NCBI GenBank assembly: GCA_015654835.1
Contig: JAATGG010000036.1
Location: 1-37,462, forward strand
Reading direction: 5' to 3'
From: Terriglobales bacterium
Lineage (GTDB): Bacteria; Acidobacteriota; Terriglobia; Terriglobales; Acidobacteriaceae
Length of the DNA: 37,462 bases
Shown: positions 1-7,870 of the stretch, piece by piece
Layout of the letters: each line of letters starts with the position of its first letter
Position numbering within the stretch: position 1 is the stretch's first letter
Notes under the pieces: model-generated
What the model saw: the letters and a program-made list of their open reading frames with translations, nothing else
What the model was told of the DNA's origin: nothing
Database searches by the model: none
Translations under genes and position numbers: made by a program

Positions 1-714
1 AAACGGGATGTATTCGTCCTTGTCGCCAAGAATCTCAAGAAAGGGCGGCGCCTGCTTGCTGACATAGGTGATCGGAGAAGCTTCCTTCAAGGCTTCCCGC
101 TCGCCCTTCTGCTGAATCAGCGGATCAAGCAATGCATGTGTGCTTTTGTTCAAAGGCACTGTGGCAAAACTGCTCTGCGCGAACAAAGTTACAACCGCCT
201 GCACCTTTGCGCTTTCGCGATCGACGGGGTCGGCAGCCGCTGGATCTCCAGGCGCATTCAACAAACCCATCATGTTACTGAGAAAGCCTCCTGCCGATCC
301 TCCGATCAAGACGATCTTCTTGGGGTCGGCGTCCCAATCCTTCGCATGATAGCGAAGATAGCGAATGGAACGCTCCACATCGTAGACCATATAAGGGTAG
401 GGATACTTGGGAGCCAGCCGGTAATTGACGGCAAAGACCGCATAGCCAGCGGGCGCCAGAAAGTCAGCGCAATAGGTCTCGCTACCATTTCTGCTGGTGC
501 CACCCACATAGCCGCCACCATGAATAATGATGGCGATGGGATGGGGCCCTGAACCTTTCGGCTCATAGTAGTCCATGGTGAGTTGTTGACCATCCGCCAC
601 GCCGTAGACCAGATCTTCTTTGGTCGGTGTTCTGGTGTCGGCAGCAAGCGCAACGGTAGACTCGACACACAGCACGAGCAGAACCAGAAGGCATTTGTTC
701 GGCAGCTTCTTCAC
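1..714 (-). CDS. Secreted alpha/beta-hydrolase (carboxylesterase/lipase-like), 3' end cut by window edge
   Basis: Partial gene of 238 codons, open at the left edge. It starts at a GTG (712-714) with AAGGAG seven bases upstream. The N-terminus has two lysines, a hydrophobic stretch (LLVLLVLC) and a likely cleavage site at ALAA, so export to the periplasm is likely. The hormone-sensitive-lipase-type oxyanion motif HGGGY is encoded near 495-510. The nucleophile elbow GGSAGG is near 285-302, and a late Asp in GDKDEYIPF at the edge would be the triad acid; the His is outside the window. The family hydrolyses carboxylic esters, and bacterial members often deacetylate plant polysaccharides or oligosaccharides. 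The deacetylase role here is inferred only from the carbohydrate genes in the wider region. It is divergent from the LacI regulator and shares its intergenic space. Confidence 0.85.
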   Translation of the reverse strand, partial: MKKLPNKCLLVLLVLCVESTVALAADTRTPTKEDLVYGVADGQQLTMDYYEPKGSGPHPIAIIIHGGGYVGGTSRNGSETYCADFLAPAGYAVFAVNYRLAPKYPYPYMVYDVERSIRYLRYHAKDWDADPKKIVLIGGSAGGFLSNMMGLLNAPGDPAAADPVDRESAKVQAVVTLFAQSSFATVPLNKSTHALLDPLIQQKGEREALKEASPITYVSKQAPPFLEILGDKDEYIPF

Positions 715-1137
715 GGAGAAACTCCTTCGAAGACCTATTGTGATGTTATGCGGATTACAAAGCAACGGGTCCTACTCCTCCGCATCGCGTGTGCCTCTCC
801 GGTTCGCCCGCTGCGAGATTGGTTACGTAAGAGATGAAGCCTCGCAATTGGATCAGGCGCTGTTTTCGTTCGTTTGTTCCAAAATATCGAATCGTTTCTA
901 CGTCGCTTGACGTAAATCCATGCGGGCGACTGTAAACAAATAAGCTTATATACTTGGCGAAATATCCCTGTCAATTTAGAACGTTACGAAAATTTCGGAA
1001 AAAACTTGTGCCGGAAGCCAGCCCCTATCTATATCATTCACATCAAAGCCAATTGGAATTTTTCTATGTCACGATTCGGAATTGACCTTTTCCGAGTTTG
1101 CATTGCTATGAGAGGGTGAAGCCGTACCATCATTGCC
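715..1137. other. Divergent intergenic region between esterase and LacI regulator
   Basis: No credible gene in these 423 bases; short ORFs here lack ribosome sites. It holds three palindromes. One is a LacI-like site with a central CG at 887-900. One is TACGTC-GCTT-GACGTA at 899-914. The third is a 17-bp odd palindrome, TTACGAAAATTTCGGAA, at 985-1001 (one mismatched pair). A weak sigma-70-like pair, TTGACC at 1082-1087 and TATGAG at 1107-1112, lies just before the LacI start, but its 19-base spacing is long. Confidence 0.6.
887..900. promoter_or_regulatory. Candidate LacI-family operator (site 1)
   Basis: TCGAATCGTTTCTA is an imperfect palindrome around a central CG (five of seven pairs match), which is the usual architecture of LacI-family operators. 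Its first 12 bases recur exactly, inverted, at 4497-4508 upstream of the symporter gene. The nearest LacI gene starts at 1138. This supports autoregulation and co-control, but the regulator-site link is inferred. Confidence 0.4.
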
Positions 1138-2163
1138 ATGACCCAACGATCAAAATGCACCATGCGGGATGTCGCGCGACTTGCTGGCGTCTCCACGTCC
1201 ACTGTGTCGGCAGTCCTCAATGGAACCGTTCCAGTCAGACCGGAGCGAAAAAAACGGGTCCTCGATGCGATCACCGCTCTCGACTATTTGCCCGACACGA
1301 TTGCCCGCGGCCTCAAGACCGGCAAGACAAACGCCATCGGAGTGGTCGTACCGGACATCACGAACGCTTTCTATCCGGAAGTGATTCGCGGCGTTGAAGT
1401 CACTGCCCAGAAGGCGGGTTACAGCGTGCTGCTCTGTGACTCGAACGAAGATCCTCACCGCGAGGAAGAGCATCTCAACACACTGTTTTCGCGCCGTGTG
1501 GATGGCGTCCTGCTGGCGTGCTGCGCCGATTCGACCGCCTACGGCAACACCTTCCGGGGCAGGTTTCCGGTAGTTTTTGTGGACCGTGTGCCACCGATGA
1601 TGCTGGAGGGAACGGTCGCCAGCGACAATGTTCAAGCTGGCAGCGTGGCCACGCGCCACCTGATCGACCTGGGTCACAGGCAAATTGCGATGCTCGCCGG
1701 ACACTTGGGGCTATCGCCCCATCGCGATCGCCTCGAAGGTTTTCGCAAGGTGATGCAAGAGAAACATCTGCCGATTCTGGACGAATATTTGATCTCAGGC
1801 GACGTCCAGATTGAAGACGGACTAGAAGCCTGCCGGCAGTTGCTTGAACTAAAGCAGCCGCCTACGGCCATCATGGCCAGCAACAACAAGCTCTTGCTGG
1901 GAGTGCTGGAGTTGTTGGCACAGCGCACAATCCGGGTGCCCCAGCAGATCAGTGTTCTCGGCTTCGATGATTACCTGTGGAACCGGTATTTCAATCCCAG
2001 CCTGACCGCAGTTGCGCAAAACACATTCGAGATTGGAAAAAGCGGATGCGAACTGTTGCTGGAACTTATCGAGCAGGATCAGGAAGAGGAACCGGTTCTG
2101 AGAAGCGTTCGGATCCCCACCGAACTACGGATCAGGAACTCTACAGCAGCCCCCAGCGCGTAA
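1138..2163 (+). CDS. LacI-family transcriptional regulator
   Basis: 341 residues, the usual LacI/GalR length. The N-terminal helix-turn-helix spans about residues 9-30 (MRDVARLAGVSTSTVSAVLNG), followed by the hinge-helix region near residues 45-60. A periplasmic-binding-protein-like sensor domain (IGVVVPDITNAFYPEVIRG onward) runs to the C-terminus and ends in the typical GxxAxxxLLxLI dimer region. It should bind a sugar or sugar derivative and repress nearby promoters. The ATG at 1138 has only a weak purine-rich stretch upstream (GAGAGGGTGAAG, rather distant); the ATG at 1162 would trim eight residues and is possible. It is divergent from the esterase and convergent with the symporter pair, both of which have a shared candidate operator upstream. 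The effector cannot be read from the sequence. Confidence 0.93.
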   Translation: MTQRSKCTMRDVARLAGVSTSTVSAVLNGTVPVRPERKKRVLDAITALDYLPDTIARGLKTGKTNAIGVVVPDITNAFYPEVIRGVEVTAQKAGYSVLLCDSNEDPHREEEHLNTLFSRRVDGVLLACCADSTAYGNTFRGRFPVVFVDRVPPMMLEGTVASDNVQAGSVATRHLIDLGHRQIAMLAGHLGLSPHRDRLEGFRKVMQEKHLPILDEYLISGDVQIEDGLEACRQLLELKQPPTAIMASNNKLLLGVLELLAQRTIRVPQQISVLGFDDYLWNRYFNPSLTAVAQNTFEIGKSGCELLLELIEQDQEEEPVLRSVRIPTELRIRNSTAAPSA

Positions 2164-2214
2164 ACTCTTGACGGAAGCTGCCGAATTGCGGACATATCCC
2201 CTGCGAACCACTGT

Positions 2215-2430
2215 CTACCTCCGCCGAGAGGGCCAGAAGCGGATCACATAGATGAGACCGATGGCGGTCATCGCGAGCCCCCACCATAAGGTGAGGTGCA
2301 GATTGGCGAGCACTACGGTGCCGACAGGCGGAACAAAGATCTGATAGATTCCGACCCCAAAGATCAGCACGCCATAAACGAGAAAGAGCGCACCGATAAA
2401 GAACCATACTGGTATCGCATGTCCGGGCAT
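2215..2430 (-). CDS. Small two-helix inner-membrane protein downstream of symporter
   Basis: 71 residues with no family I can name. The chosen ATG (2428-2430) has TAGGAG eight bases upstream and lies ten bases after the symporter stop; a longer reading frame exists but would overlap the symporter. Two hydrophobic helices are visible, at about residues 7-33 (FFIGALFLVYGVLIFGVGIY) and 46-65 (LTLWWGLAMTAIGLIYVI), with an Arg-rich tail. The tight spacing after the symporter implies co-transcription. By analogy with small subunits that accompany sodium symporters (for example DUF485 or DUF997-type partners) it may be an accessory subunit, but it does not clearly match those families and this role is inferred. 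Confidence 0.75.
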   Translation of the reverse strand: MPGHAIPVWFFIGALFLVYGVLIFGVGIYQIFVPPVGTVVLANLHLTLWWGLAMTAIGLIYVIRFWPSRRR

Positions 2431-2440
2431 GAAAAGGCTC

Positions 2441-4159
2441 CTACCAGAAAAACACGTTGAGCAAAATGAGAACGCCAAGGACAGCGGCAGCCCAGGTGAC
2501 AGGCCGCTGAAAGAAGGGGTAACCCGAAGCCGAGGGGACCTTGGTCAGCCCATACACCAAGCCTTCCAGTTCGTGATCCGGCTTGGGTTTGGTAAAGAAG
2601 CTCACAACGAGCGTTACGACAACGTTTGCCAGCAGCGACCAAACGGCGCGGTAAAGATTTTCGGCCATGTCTTTTGCATCGCCGGAGAAGGCGACCAGAT
2701 GCAGAGCCGACGGATCGAGTTTGACCCAAAGCCAGAGCAGAAACGAGGTAAGGATGCCGGCCAGCAACCCCCAGAATCCGGCGGCGGGCGTGATGCGTTT
2801 CCACATCATGCCCAGGATCACAGTGCCGAACATCGGCACGATGAAGAAAACGAAGACGGCCTGCGCGTAGATGATGATGCTTGAAAAGTTCATGACCAGA
2901 TACGCGGTTCCGATGCTGATAAATATCCCCAGCAGGGAGCACCAGCGGCCCATCGCCAGGCACTCCTTATCGGTCGCCCTCTTGCGGATCAGGGGCTTAT
3001 ATACGTCGTAGGTCCAGACGGTCGCGAAAGCGCTTACATTTCCAGCCATGCCCGACATAAAACCGGCAACCAGGGCCGTAACTCCCAGGCCCAGCAATCC
3101 CGGCCCGCAATACCGCGCCAGCATCAGCGGCAGGGCTTCATTGTAGGTATGGACACCCGGCAACCCGGCCTGACTTTCCGGTTGCAGGTGATAAGGCAGA
3201 ACGGCAAGGGCCAGAAGTCCAGGCAAGATCACGATCGCAGGAACCAGCATTTTGAGAAACGCACCGATGATCGTCCCCATCTGCGCTGAGCGCAGATCTT
3301 TGGCGGCCAGCACCCGTTGGACCACAAGGAAGTCTGTTGTCCAGTAGCCAAAGGCAATGGCCAATCCCCAGCCGAAGACGATCCCGGTCCAGTGCACACC
3401 CATCGCGTTGGAGGAAAAGGATCCGGTGACGCTCCACAGATGGGTAAAATCCTGCCCTGGAAAATTGCTCTGAATGCGTCGCAGCATTCCACTCCATCCA
3501 CCTGTTTCAATCAGGCCAGCGACAGGAATAATCAGGCAACCAAGCCAGATGAGGAAGAACTGCAGCACTTCGTTGAAAATAGCGGAGAGCAGACCGCCGG
3601 CCATGACATAAAGGCCAACCGTCAACGACGAAACCCAGATGCTGAAATTGATATTCCAGCCGAGAATCACCTTCATGACTACGGCCATCGAATACATGTT
3701 GATGCCGCTCATCAAAACTGTCATCACCACAAATGACATGGCGGAGAGCAAGCGCGAAGATTCGTTATAACGGAGACGCAAGTATCCGGGGACCGAATGC
3801 GTTTTGCAGATGTAGTAGAACGGCAGCATAACCAGGGCAAGAAACAGAATCGCTGGAATAGCACCGATCCAATAAGCGTGGGCCACGAGTACGCCGTACT
3901 GATAGGTAGCAGCGGCATAGCCCATCATCTCCAACGAACCCAGATTGGCGGAAATGAAGCTCAAGCCAGCGACCCAGGCGGTCATCTGGCGCCCGGCCAT
4001 GAAGAAGTCTTCGCTCGTGCCGGCAAAGCGGCGCAGATACAGTCCCAGTCCAAGAACTAGGACGAAGTAGATGGCGATGATGGCGAGATCCGGAATTCCC
4101 AGCGACATCAGGTGCGGATTCGCGAATACAAGCAGACCAAGCGGTTGAAGATGGCTCAT
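2441..4159 (-). CDS. SSS-family sodium:solute (sugar-type) symporter
   Basis: 572 residues with about 14 hydrophobic segments. Family features include GRQMTAWVAGLSFISANLGSLE near the N-terminus, YLRLRY after TM4, and the long central region GYWTTDFLVVQRVLAAKD characteristic of SGLT-like members (SLC5/SSS, TIGR00813 type). Such proteins couple sodium entry to uptake of sugars, myo-inositol or related solutes across the inner membrane. The ATG at 4157-4159 is chosen; a TTG lies directly before it. No strong ribosome site is visible. It is followed ten bases later by a small membrane protein. The upstream region holds a TATAAT at 4538-4543 overlapped by a palindrome, and a second copy of the LacI-like 12-mer. 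Substrate unknown; a sugar released by the wider polysaccharide region is plausible. Confidence 0.92.
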   Translation of the reverse strand: MSHLQPLGLLVFANPHLMSLGIPDLAIIAIYFVLVLGLGLYLRRFAGTSEDFFMAGRQMTAWVAGLSFISANLGSLEMMGYAAATYQYGVLVAHAYWIGAIPAILFLALVMLPFYYICKTHSVPGYLRLRYNESSRLLSAMSFVVMTVLMSGINMYSMAVVMKVILGWNINFSIWVSSLTVGLYVMAGGLLSAIFNEVLQFFLIWLGCLIIPVAGLIETGGWSGMLRRIQSNFPGQDFTHLWSVTGSFSSNAMGVHWTGIVFGWGLAIAFGYWTTDFLVVQRVLAAKDLRSAQMGTIIGAFLKMLVPAIVILPGLLALAVLPYHLQPESQAGLPGVHTYNEALPLMLARYCGPGLLGLGVTALVAGFMSGMAGNVSAFATVWTYDVYKPLIRKRATDKECLAMGRWCSLLGIFISIGTAYLVMNFSSIIIYAQAVFVFFIVPMFGTVILGMMWKRITPAAGFWGLLAGILTSFLLWLWVKLDPSALHLVAFSGDAKDMAENLYRAVWSLLANVVVTLVVSFFTKPKPDHELEGLVYGLTKVPSASGYPFFQRPVTWAAAVLGVLILLNVFFW

Positions 4160-4495
4160 CAATTTGTCTCACGGCCGATGTCGGCCCATGGCCCGGATAG
4201 CGGCCTAGTCAATAGATTTTGCGATAACACACTCCCTGTGGGGGCATGTCTGCGCACTCGTGAAAAACCCGGCTCTGACCCGCCAGGCTGGCCGTTGAAT
4301 TCCCAATTTAAGATGGCACGCTCGGCAAAACTGGAACCACGCGAACCCCCATGGAAAATGCACTCTGCTCCATTTGGCGTGAGAGTGATCTCAACCGAAT
4401 CATTGCAAACACGATAGCAGCTTTCTCCTATAACCTGTCTTCGCACGGTGAGAACGGCCGGCGATTTATGGGCACCGCTCGACATACGCCCCAAA

Positions 4496-4508
4496 CGAAA
4501 CGATTCGA
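4496..4508. promoter_or_regulatory. Candidate LacI-family operator (site 2)
   Basis: CGAAACGATTCGA contains the exact inverse of the 12-mer at 887-898 and again has a central CG. It lies about 30 bases downstream (in transcription direction) of the TATAAT at 4538-4543 that could drive the symporter. That position suits repression by the LacI-family protein encoded at 1138. Exact 12-base identity between two intergenic regions flanking the same gene group is the main support. Confidence 0.4.
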
Positions 4509-4537
4509 GGCGGAACACTCTGTAAAATTTCACGATT

Positions 4538-4562
4538 ATTATATTGGCGATATTGTCAATAT
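4538..4562 (-). promoter_or_regulatory. Candidate symporter -10 box overlapped by palindromic operator
   Basis: On the minus strand TATAAT occupies 4543-4538. It is overlapped by a 22-bp imperfect palindrome at 4541-4562 (9 of 11 pairs), which includes a perfect 13-bp ATATTG-T-CAATAT at 4550-4562. No good -35 box at 16-18 bases is present, so the promoter may be activator-dependent or sit elsewhere. The untranslated leader to the symporter ATG would be about 370 bases. Confidence 0.3.
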
Positions 4563-4619
4563 ATTGAGAGATCATGAGAGGTACTTCCGATCAACACGTA
4601 GCTCGAAACGTTGCTGATG

Positions 4620-4632
4620 GTGACAATGTCAC
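4620..4632. promoter_or_regulatory. Perfect 13-bp palindrome GTGACA-A-TGTCAC
   Basis: A perfect 6+1+6 inverted repeat in non-coding DNA between two divergent genes; the geometry is that of a dimeric regulator site. I cannot assign it to a regulator family. Confidence 0.3.
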
Positions 4633-5100
4633 ACCCCTTGCGCAACAAACCTGACCGGGCTCAAAGACGAGGATAAGTATCTGCCACTTGGCACCGGCCT
4701 GGGCAACACATTTGGATCAGTTGAAAACGACGCAACGAGTGGGAGATGCAATCGAAGGTGATTTGAGTCGTCTCATTATCTTGCATGACTTCACACGCTG
4801 GAGCCAGTTCAAGACTATTAAAGGGGTTGAGGGCTTCAAGATCGTGCAAGCAAAATAGCGGGGCCAGATTTTGGGATGTATATGGGGCCGAAGATGTGAA
4901 AACTCTTTTCCCAATCATGGAAAGCGGCATCGCCCGGAACCCATTTGGCACTGCCAAAATAAATTGCTGCGCTCGTTACTCTCCAAAATGCGGTTTCGCT
5001 CGACTAGTGTGAAGCGAGTGATGTGTGGTGCGGTCTGCACGACTTCTGCGCTCCACTGCAAGGCTGCGGGGCAATATGCAGCCTCTGGAGGTCCGAACAA

Positions 5101-6342
5101 ATGGAGAAACTTGCGGCACTCATAAGCGCCGGCAGACGGCTGTTGCCGCGGGCGGAGAAGCCTCGCGACGCCTCCGTCTATGTGCACGCGGGGGCGCTCT
5201 TTTTGAAGGCCGGCAATTTTGCCGACGCGAAAGAACAGTACGAGCGCGCAATCGCTGCCGACCCCTCATCAAAGCAGGCTCATGCGGGACTCTATTATGC
5301 GCTGACCGGATTGGGAGATCAGCACAATGCTGCCGCTCACCTGGGCCATGCTCTTCAGCTTCAGGCCATCGTCGCGCTGCCCTACCGCGGTACCAATCCC
5401 CCCATCCCTATTCTGGTAATCCTCTCTATCAACGCCGGCAATGTGCTGATTCAAAGATTCCTGGATGACCACATCTTCCAGACTTACATTGTCTTCGTCG
5501 AGTTCTATGAAAGCCACATGCCCTTGCCTCCTCACCAGCTTGTGATCAATGCCATTGGCGATGCCGATGTGCGCACCGATGCGCTTCTTGCCGCGAAGGC
5601 CATCCTCAGCCACACAGACGCTCCGGTCATCAATCCGCCGGCGGCTGTGCAAGCCTCGGGCCGATGCGAAAACGCCAATCGGTTGGCAGGCGTGCCGGGA
5701 GTGATTACGCCGCTTGCAATCACTTTTTCCCGGCGAGTGTTGGAGGCCGGCGATCCCACCAGCATGTTGGCGAGTTGCGACCTAAACTTTCCGCTCCTGG
5801 TGCGCGCCCCCGGATACCACATGGGCAAACATTTTCTTCGCCTGGAGACGGCGAGTGAGCTTACCGCAGCACTGGCCGAGCTACCCGGTGAAGAGCTCAT
5901 CTTTATGCAATATCTGGACAGCCGCGGAGCCGATGGAAATGTGCGCAAGTACAGAGTGCTGATGATCGACGGCCGTCTCTATCCCGTGCATCTTGCCATT
6001 TCAAGCCATTGGAAAATTCATTATTTCAGCGCCGAAATGGCAGAGCGTCCGGAACATCGCGCGGAAGAGGCTCGCTTTCTTGCCGATATGCCAGGGACGC
6101 TCGGGCCGAAGGCGATGGAGGCACTGCAGCAGATCCAATCGATTCTTGGCCTGGACTATGCAGGTATCGATTTTGGGCTCAATAAGGATGGAGACATTCT
6201 GTTGTTTGAGGCCAACGCCACCATGGCTGTGTACCGTCCGGACGCAAGCCCGGAATGGGATTACCGCCGTGTCGCCATTGAGCACGTTTATACCGCCGTG
6301 CGTCAATTGCTTCAGTCGCGGGCCTCTGCGTCCTCCTGCTGA
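5101..6342 (+). CDS. TPR-ATP-grasp protein of unknown function
   Basis: 413 residues. The ATG at 5101 follows GGAGG with nine bases spacing; an in-frame upstream ATG (5023) lacks such a site. Residues about 22-90 form two TPR-like helical repeats (ASVYVHAGALFLKAGNFADA, then an AxxxDPSSKQAHAGLYYAL unit). The rest resembles an ATP-grasp ligase: a pre-ATP-grasp part with an INAIGDADV segment at 149-157, a substrate or lid region PLLVRAPGYHMGKHF at 231-245, the ATP-contacting LIFMQYLDSRGADG at 266-279, and Mg-binding candidates D357, E370 and N372 in GIDFG and LFEANATM. ATP-grasp enzymes join a carboxylate to an amine through an acyl-phosphate. No signal peptide, so cytoplasmic. I recognise a similar TPR plus ATP-grasp architecture in other bacteria but know no assigned product. 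It is followed after 163 bases by a GH18 gene. Confidence 0.85.
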   Translation: MEKLAALISAGRRLLPRAEKPRDASVYVHAGALFLKAGNFADAKEQYERAIAADPSSKQAHAGLYYALTGLGDQHNAAAHLGHALQLQAIVALPYRGTNPPIPILVILSINAGNVLIQRFLDDHIFQTYIVFVEFYESHMPLPPHQLVINAIGDADVRTDALLAAKAILSHTDAPVINPPAAVQASGRCENANRLAGVPGVITPLAITFSRRVLEAGDPTSMLASCDLNFPLLVRAPGYHMGKHFLRLETASELTAALAELPGEELIFMQYLDSRGADGNVRKYRVLMIDGRLYPVHLAISSHWKIHYFSAEMAERPEHRAEEARFLADMPGTLGPKAMEALQQIQSILGLDYAGIDFGLNKDGDILLFEANATMAVYRPDASPEWDYRRVAIEHVYTAVRQLLQSRASASSC

Positions 6343-6439
6343 GAAGATCAATGACAGCCTTGATCCAATTGAGCTAAGCAAGCTCCTGTCGCAGATGCAT
6401 TGCAACATGCTGTCTCGTGGCGCAACAAACGCGTGTCTC

Positions 6440-6475
6440 GCGCAAGTGCCCTGAAACAAGGGGTCCGCGCTTTTT
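6440..6475 (+). terminator. Candidate rho-independent terminator after the ATP-grasp gene
   Basis: GCGC (6440-6443) pairs with GCGC (6467-6470), with an inner CCCT/AGGG stem (6449-6452 with 6459-6462) around GAAACA, and five Ts follow at 6471-6475. It lies about 100 bases after the stop and 30 before the GH18 start, so it would separate the two transcripts. The internal mismatches make it moderate only. Confidence 0.45.
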
Positions 6476-6505
6476 GTCAACCGTTTACTCTTCTGCGTCA
6501 TCTGT

Positions 6506-7861
6506 ATGGGTGTGATGCGCAGACTTCCCCCTTTTCCCCGGTTCCAAATTTTTGCCTGTATGTGGGCGCTCTTTGTCCTGTGCTCGTTGCAGCTCTGGGC
6601 GCATAGTTTGCCGCGCCGCAGCACGCCGCCTGCCGCGCATCCGCTGGTCGTTGGCTATTTTCCCCAATGGGGGCTCTACGATCCTCGGCCCTACTATGTA
6701 AAGACGCTGGTTGCCAACGGGAGCGCCGAGCGGCTCGACCAGATCAACTACGCGCAAGGATTTGTAAACGGCGGCCATTGCTCGATAGCCGACGCCAACG
6801 CCGATCTCAACACCATGTATACATCCCATAACAGCGTCGATGGATCAGCGGACAAGCCAGCTTCTCATTTCCATGGCTACTTTCACCAGCTTCAGGAACT
6901 GAAGCACCGCTATCCCAAGTTGAAAATTCTCATCTCGCTGGAAGGAAAGGCCAGCGATTTTGCAGAAGATGCGAAGCCTGAGAATCGCCAGGCATTTGTC
7001 GCGTCCTGTATCGATACTTTCATCCGCGGACACTTCGCTGCCGGCATCAACAAGCCGGGCATCTTCGATGGATTCGATGTCGATTGGGAGTCGCCGCAGG
7101 AGCAGGACGCTGCCAACTTTCGCGCCTTGATCGAGGAATTTCGCCGGCAAATGAAAGCCGTACACACCGGTCTGCGGCTTTCGATCGCCGTGGGCCAATC
7201 GCCGCAAATGTTGCCGGGAACGGACTTTGCGTCTCTCGCTCCACTGGTCGATCAGGTTGGAATCATGAACTACGACTACGCCGGTCCATGGAGCGAGACC
7301 ACAGGCTTTATAGCACCGCTGTTCTCCAGTCCAACGCCTACGGGTCCGTATCCATCGAGCAGTATCGAGCACAGCATCGCCAATTACAAAGAGGCTGGAG
7401 TGCCCGCCGAGAAGCTTCTCATGGGCCTGCCTTTTTATGGCTATAGCTGGACCGCGGTAACCAACACGGATAACGGTCTGTTCCAAGCCGGGCATGGCGT
7501 CCATAGCGATAAGCCTTACCACTATATCCGCGCTCTGGCGGCTGCCCCGTTCTCTACCTATCGCGATGAGCGTTCGCAAGCGCCATGGCTTTTCGATGGC
7601 CAGACCTTCTGGACGTACGAAGACCCTGTCTCCGTACGCTTCAAAGTGAGTTATGCATCGCATCAACACTTGGCCGGCATTATGATATGGGAGCTTAGCG
7701 GCGACACCACCGATGCGGAGTTGCTAAACGTCGCCTATCACTCGTTGCATCACCCATTGAAGGAGCAGGTTTTCGACGAGGTGGTAGCATCGGAATCTCT
7801 ATCCCGCTCCCGTACACTACAACAGCCCGCATCGGCGACCAGCGGCGAGCCGTGCAACTGA
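6506..7861 (+). CDS. Secreted glycoside hydrolase family 18 (chitinase/ENGase-like)
   Basis: 451 residues. An N-terminal Arg-containing segment and hydrophobic stretch (about residues 13-32, FQIFACMWALFVLCSLQLW) indicate export. The TIM-barrel starts at VVGYFPQWG. The GH18 signature DxxDxDxE is present as DGFDVDWE at residues 188-195, with E195 as the proton donor. Downstream GIMNYDYAG corresponds to the conserved MxYD strand, and a late WELSGDTTD matches the terminal Trp-containing strand. Family enzymes cleave beta-1,4 GlcNAc linkages using the substrate N-acetyl group. The ATG at 6506 lacks a clear ribosome site; an in-frame ATG at 6515 is an alternative. The gene is tail-to-tail with the TetR gene, nine bases between stops. 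Natural substrate may be fungal or insect chitin or a self-wall polymer. Confidence 0.92.
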   Translation: MGVMRRLPPFPRFQIFACMWALFVLCSLQLWAHSLPRRSTPPAAHPLVVGYFPQWGLYDPRPYYVKTLVANGSAERLDQINYAQGFVNGGHCSIADANADLNTMYTSHNSVDGSADKPASHFHGYFHQLQELKHRYPKLKILISLEGKASDFAEDAKPENRQAFVASCIDTFIRGHFAAGINKPGIFDGFDVDWESPQEQDAANFRALIEEFRRQMKAVHTGLRLSIAVGQSPQMLPGTDFASLAPLVDQVGIMNYDYAGPWSETTGFIAPLFSSPTPTGPYPSSSIEHSIANYKEAGVPAEKLLMGLPFYGYSWTAVTNTDNGLFQAGHGVHSDKPYHYIRALAAAPFSTYRDERSQAPWLFDGQTFWTYEDPVSVRFKVSYASHQHLAGIMIWELSGDTTDAELLNVAYHSLHHPLKEQVFDEVVASESLSRSRTLQQPASATSGEPCN

Positions 7862-7870
7862 TCCGTGCGG

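Larger units (their letters stand above)
4160..5100. other. 941-base intergenic region with palindromes, no convincing gene
   Basis: Divergent region between the symporter (minus) and the ATP-grasp gene (plus). Open frames on either strand show no recognisable domain or good ribosome site. One 138-codon minus-strand frame ends with TGATG overlapping the symporter ATG, but its protein is unrecognisable. Regulatory-looking elements are the LacI-like 12-mer at 4496-4508, an ATATTG-rich palindrome at 4541-4562 over a TATAAT, and a perfect 13-bp palindrome GTGACA-A-TGTCAC at 4620-4632. Confidence 0.55.

Noticed and set aside
306..668. 120-codon minus-strand ORF inside the left-edge gene
   Set aside because: It is out of frame with the esterase frame, which shows HGGGY, GGSAGG and a signal peptide; the overlapping frame has no recognisable features.
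4159..4575. 138-codon minus-strand ORF whose stop overlaps the symporter start (TGATG)
   Set aside because: The junction is attractive, but the product matches no family I know, has no good ribosome site, and its start overlaps the palindrome. Kept only as part of the intergenic description.
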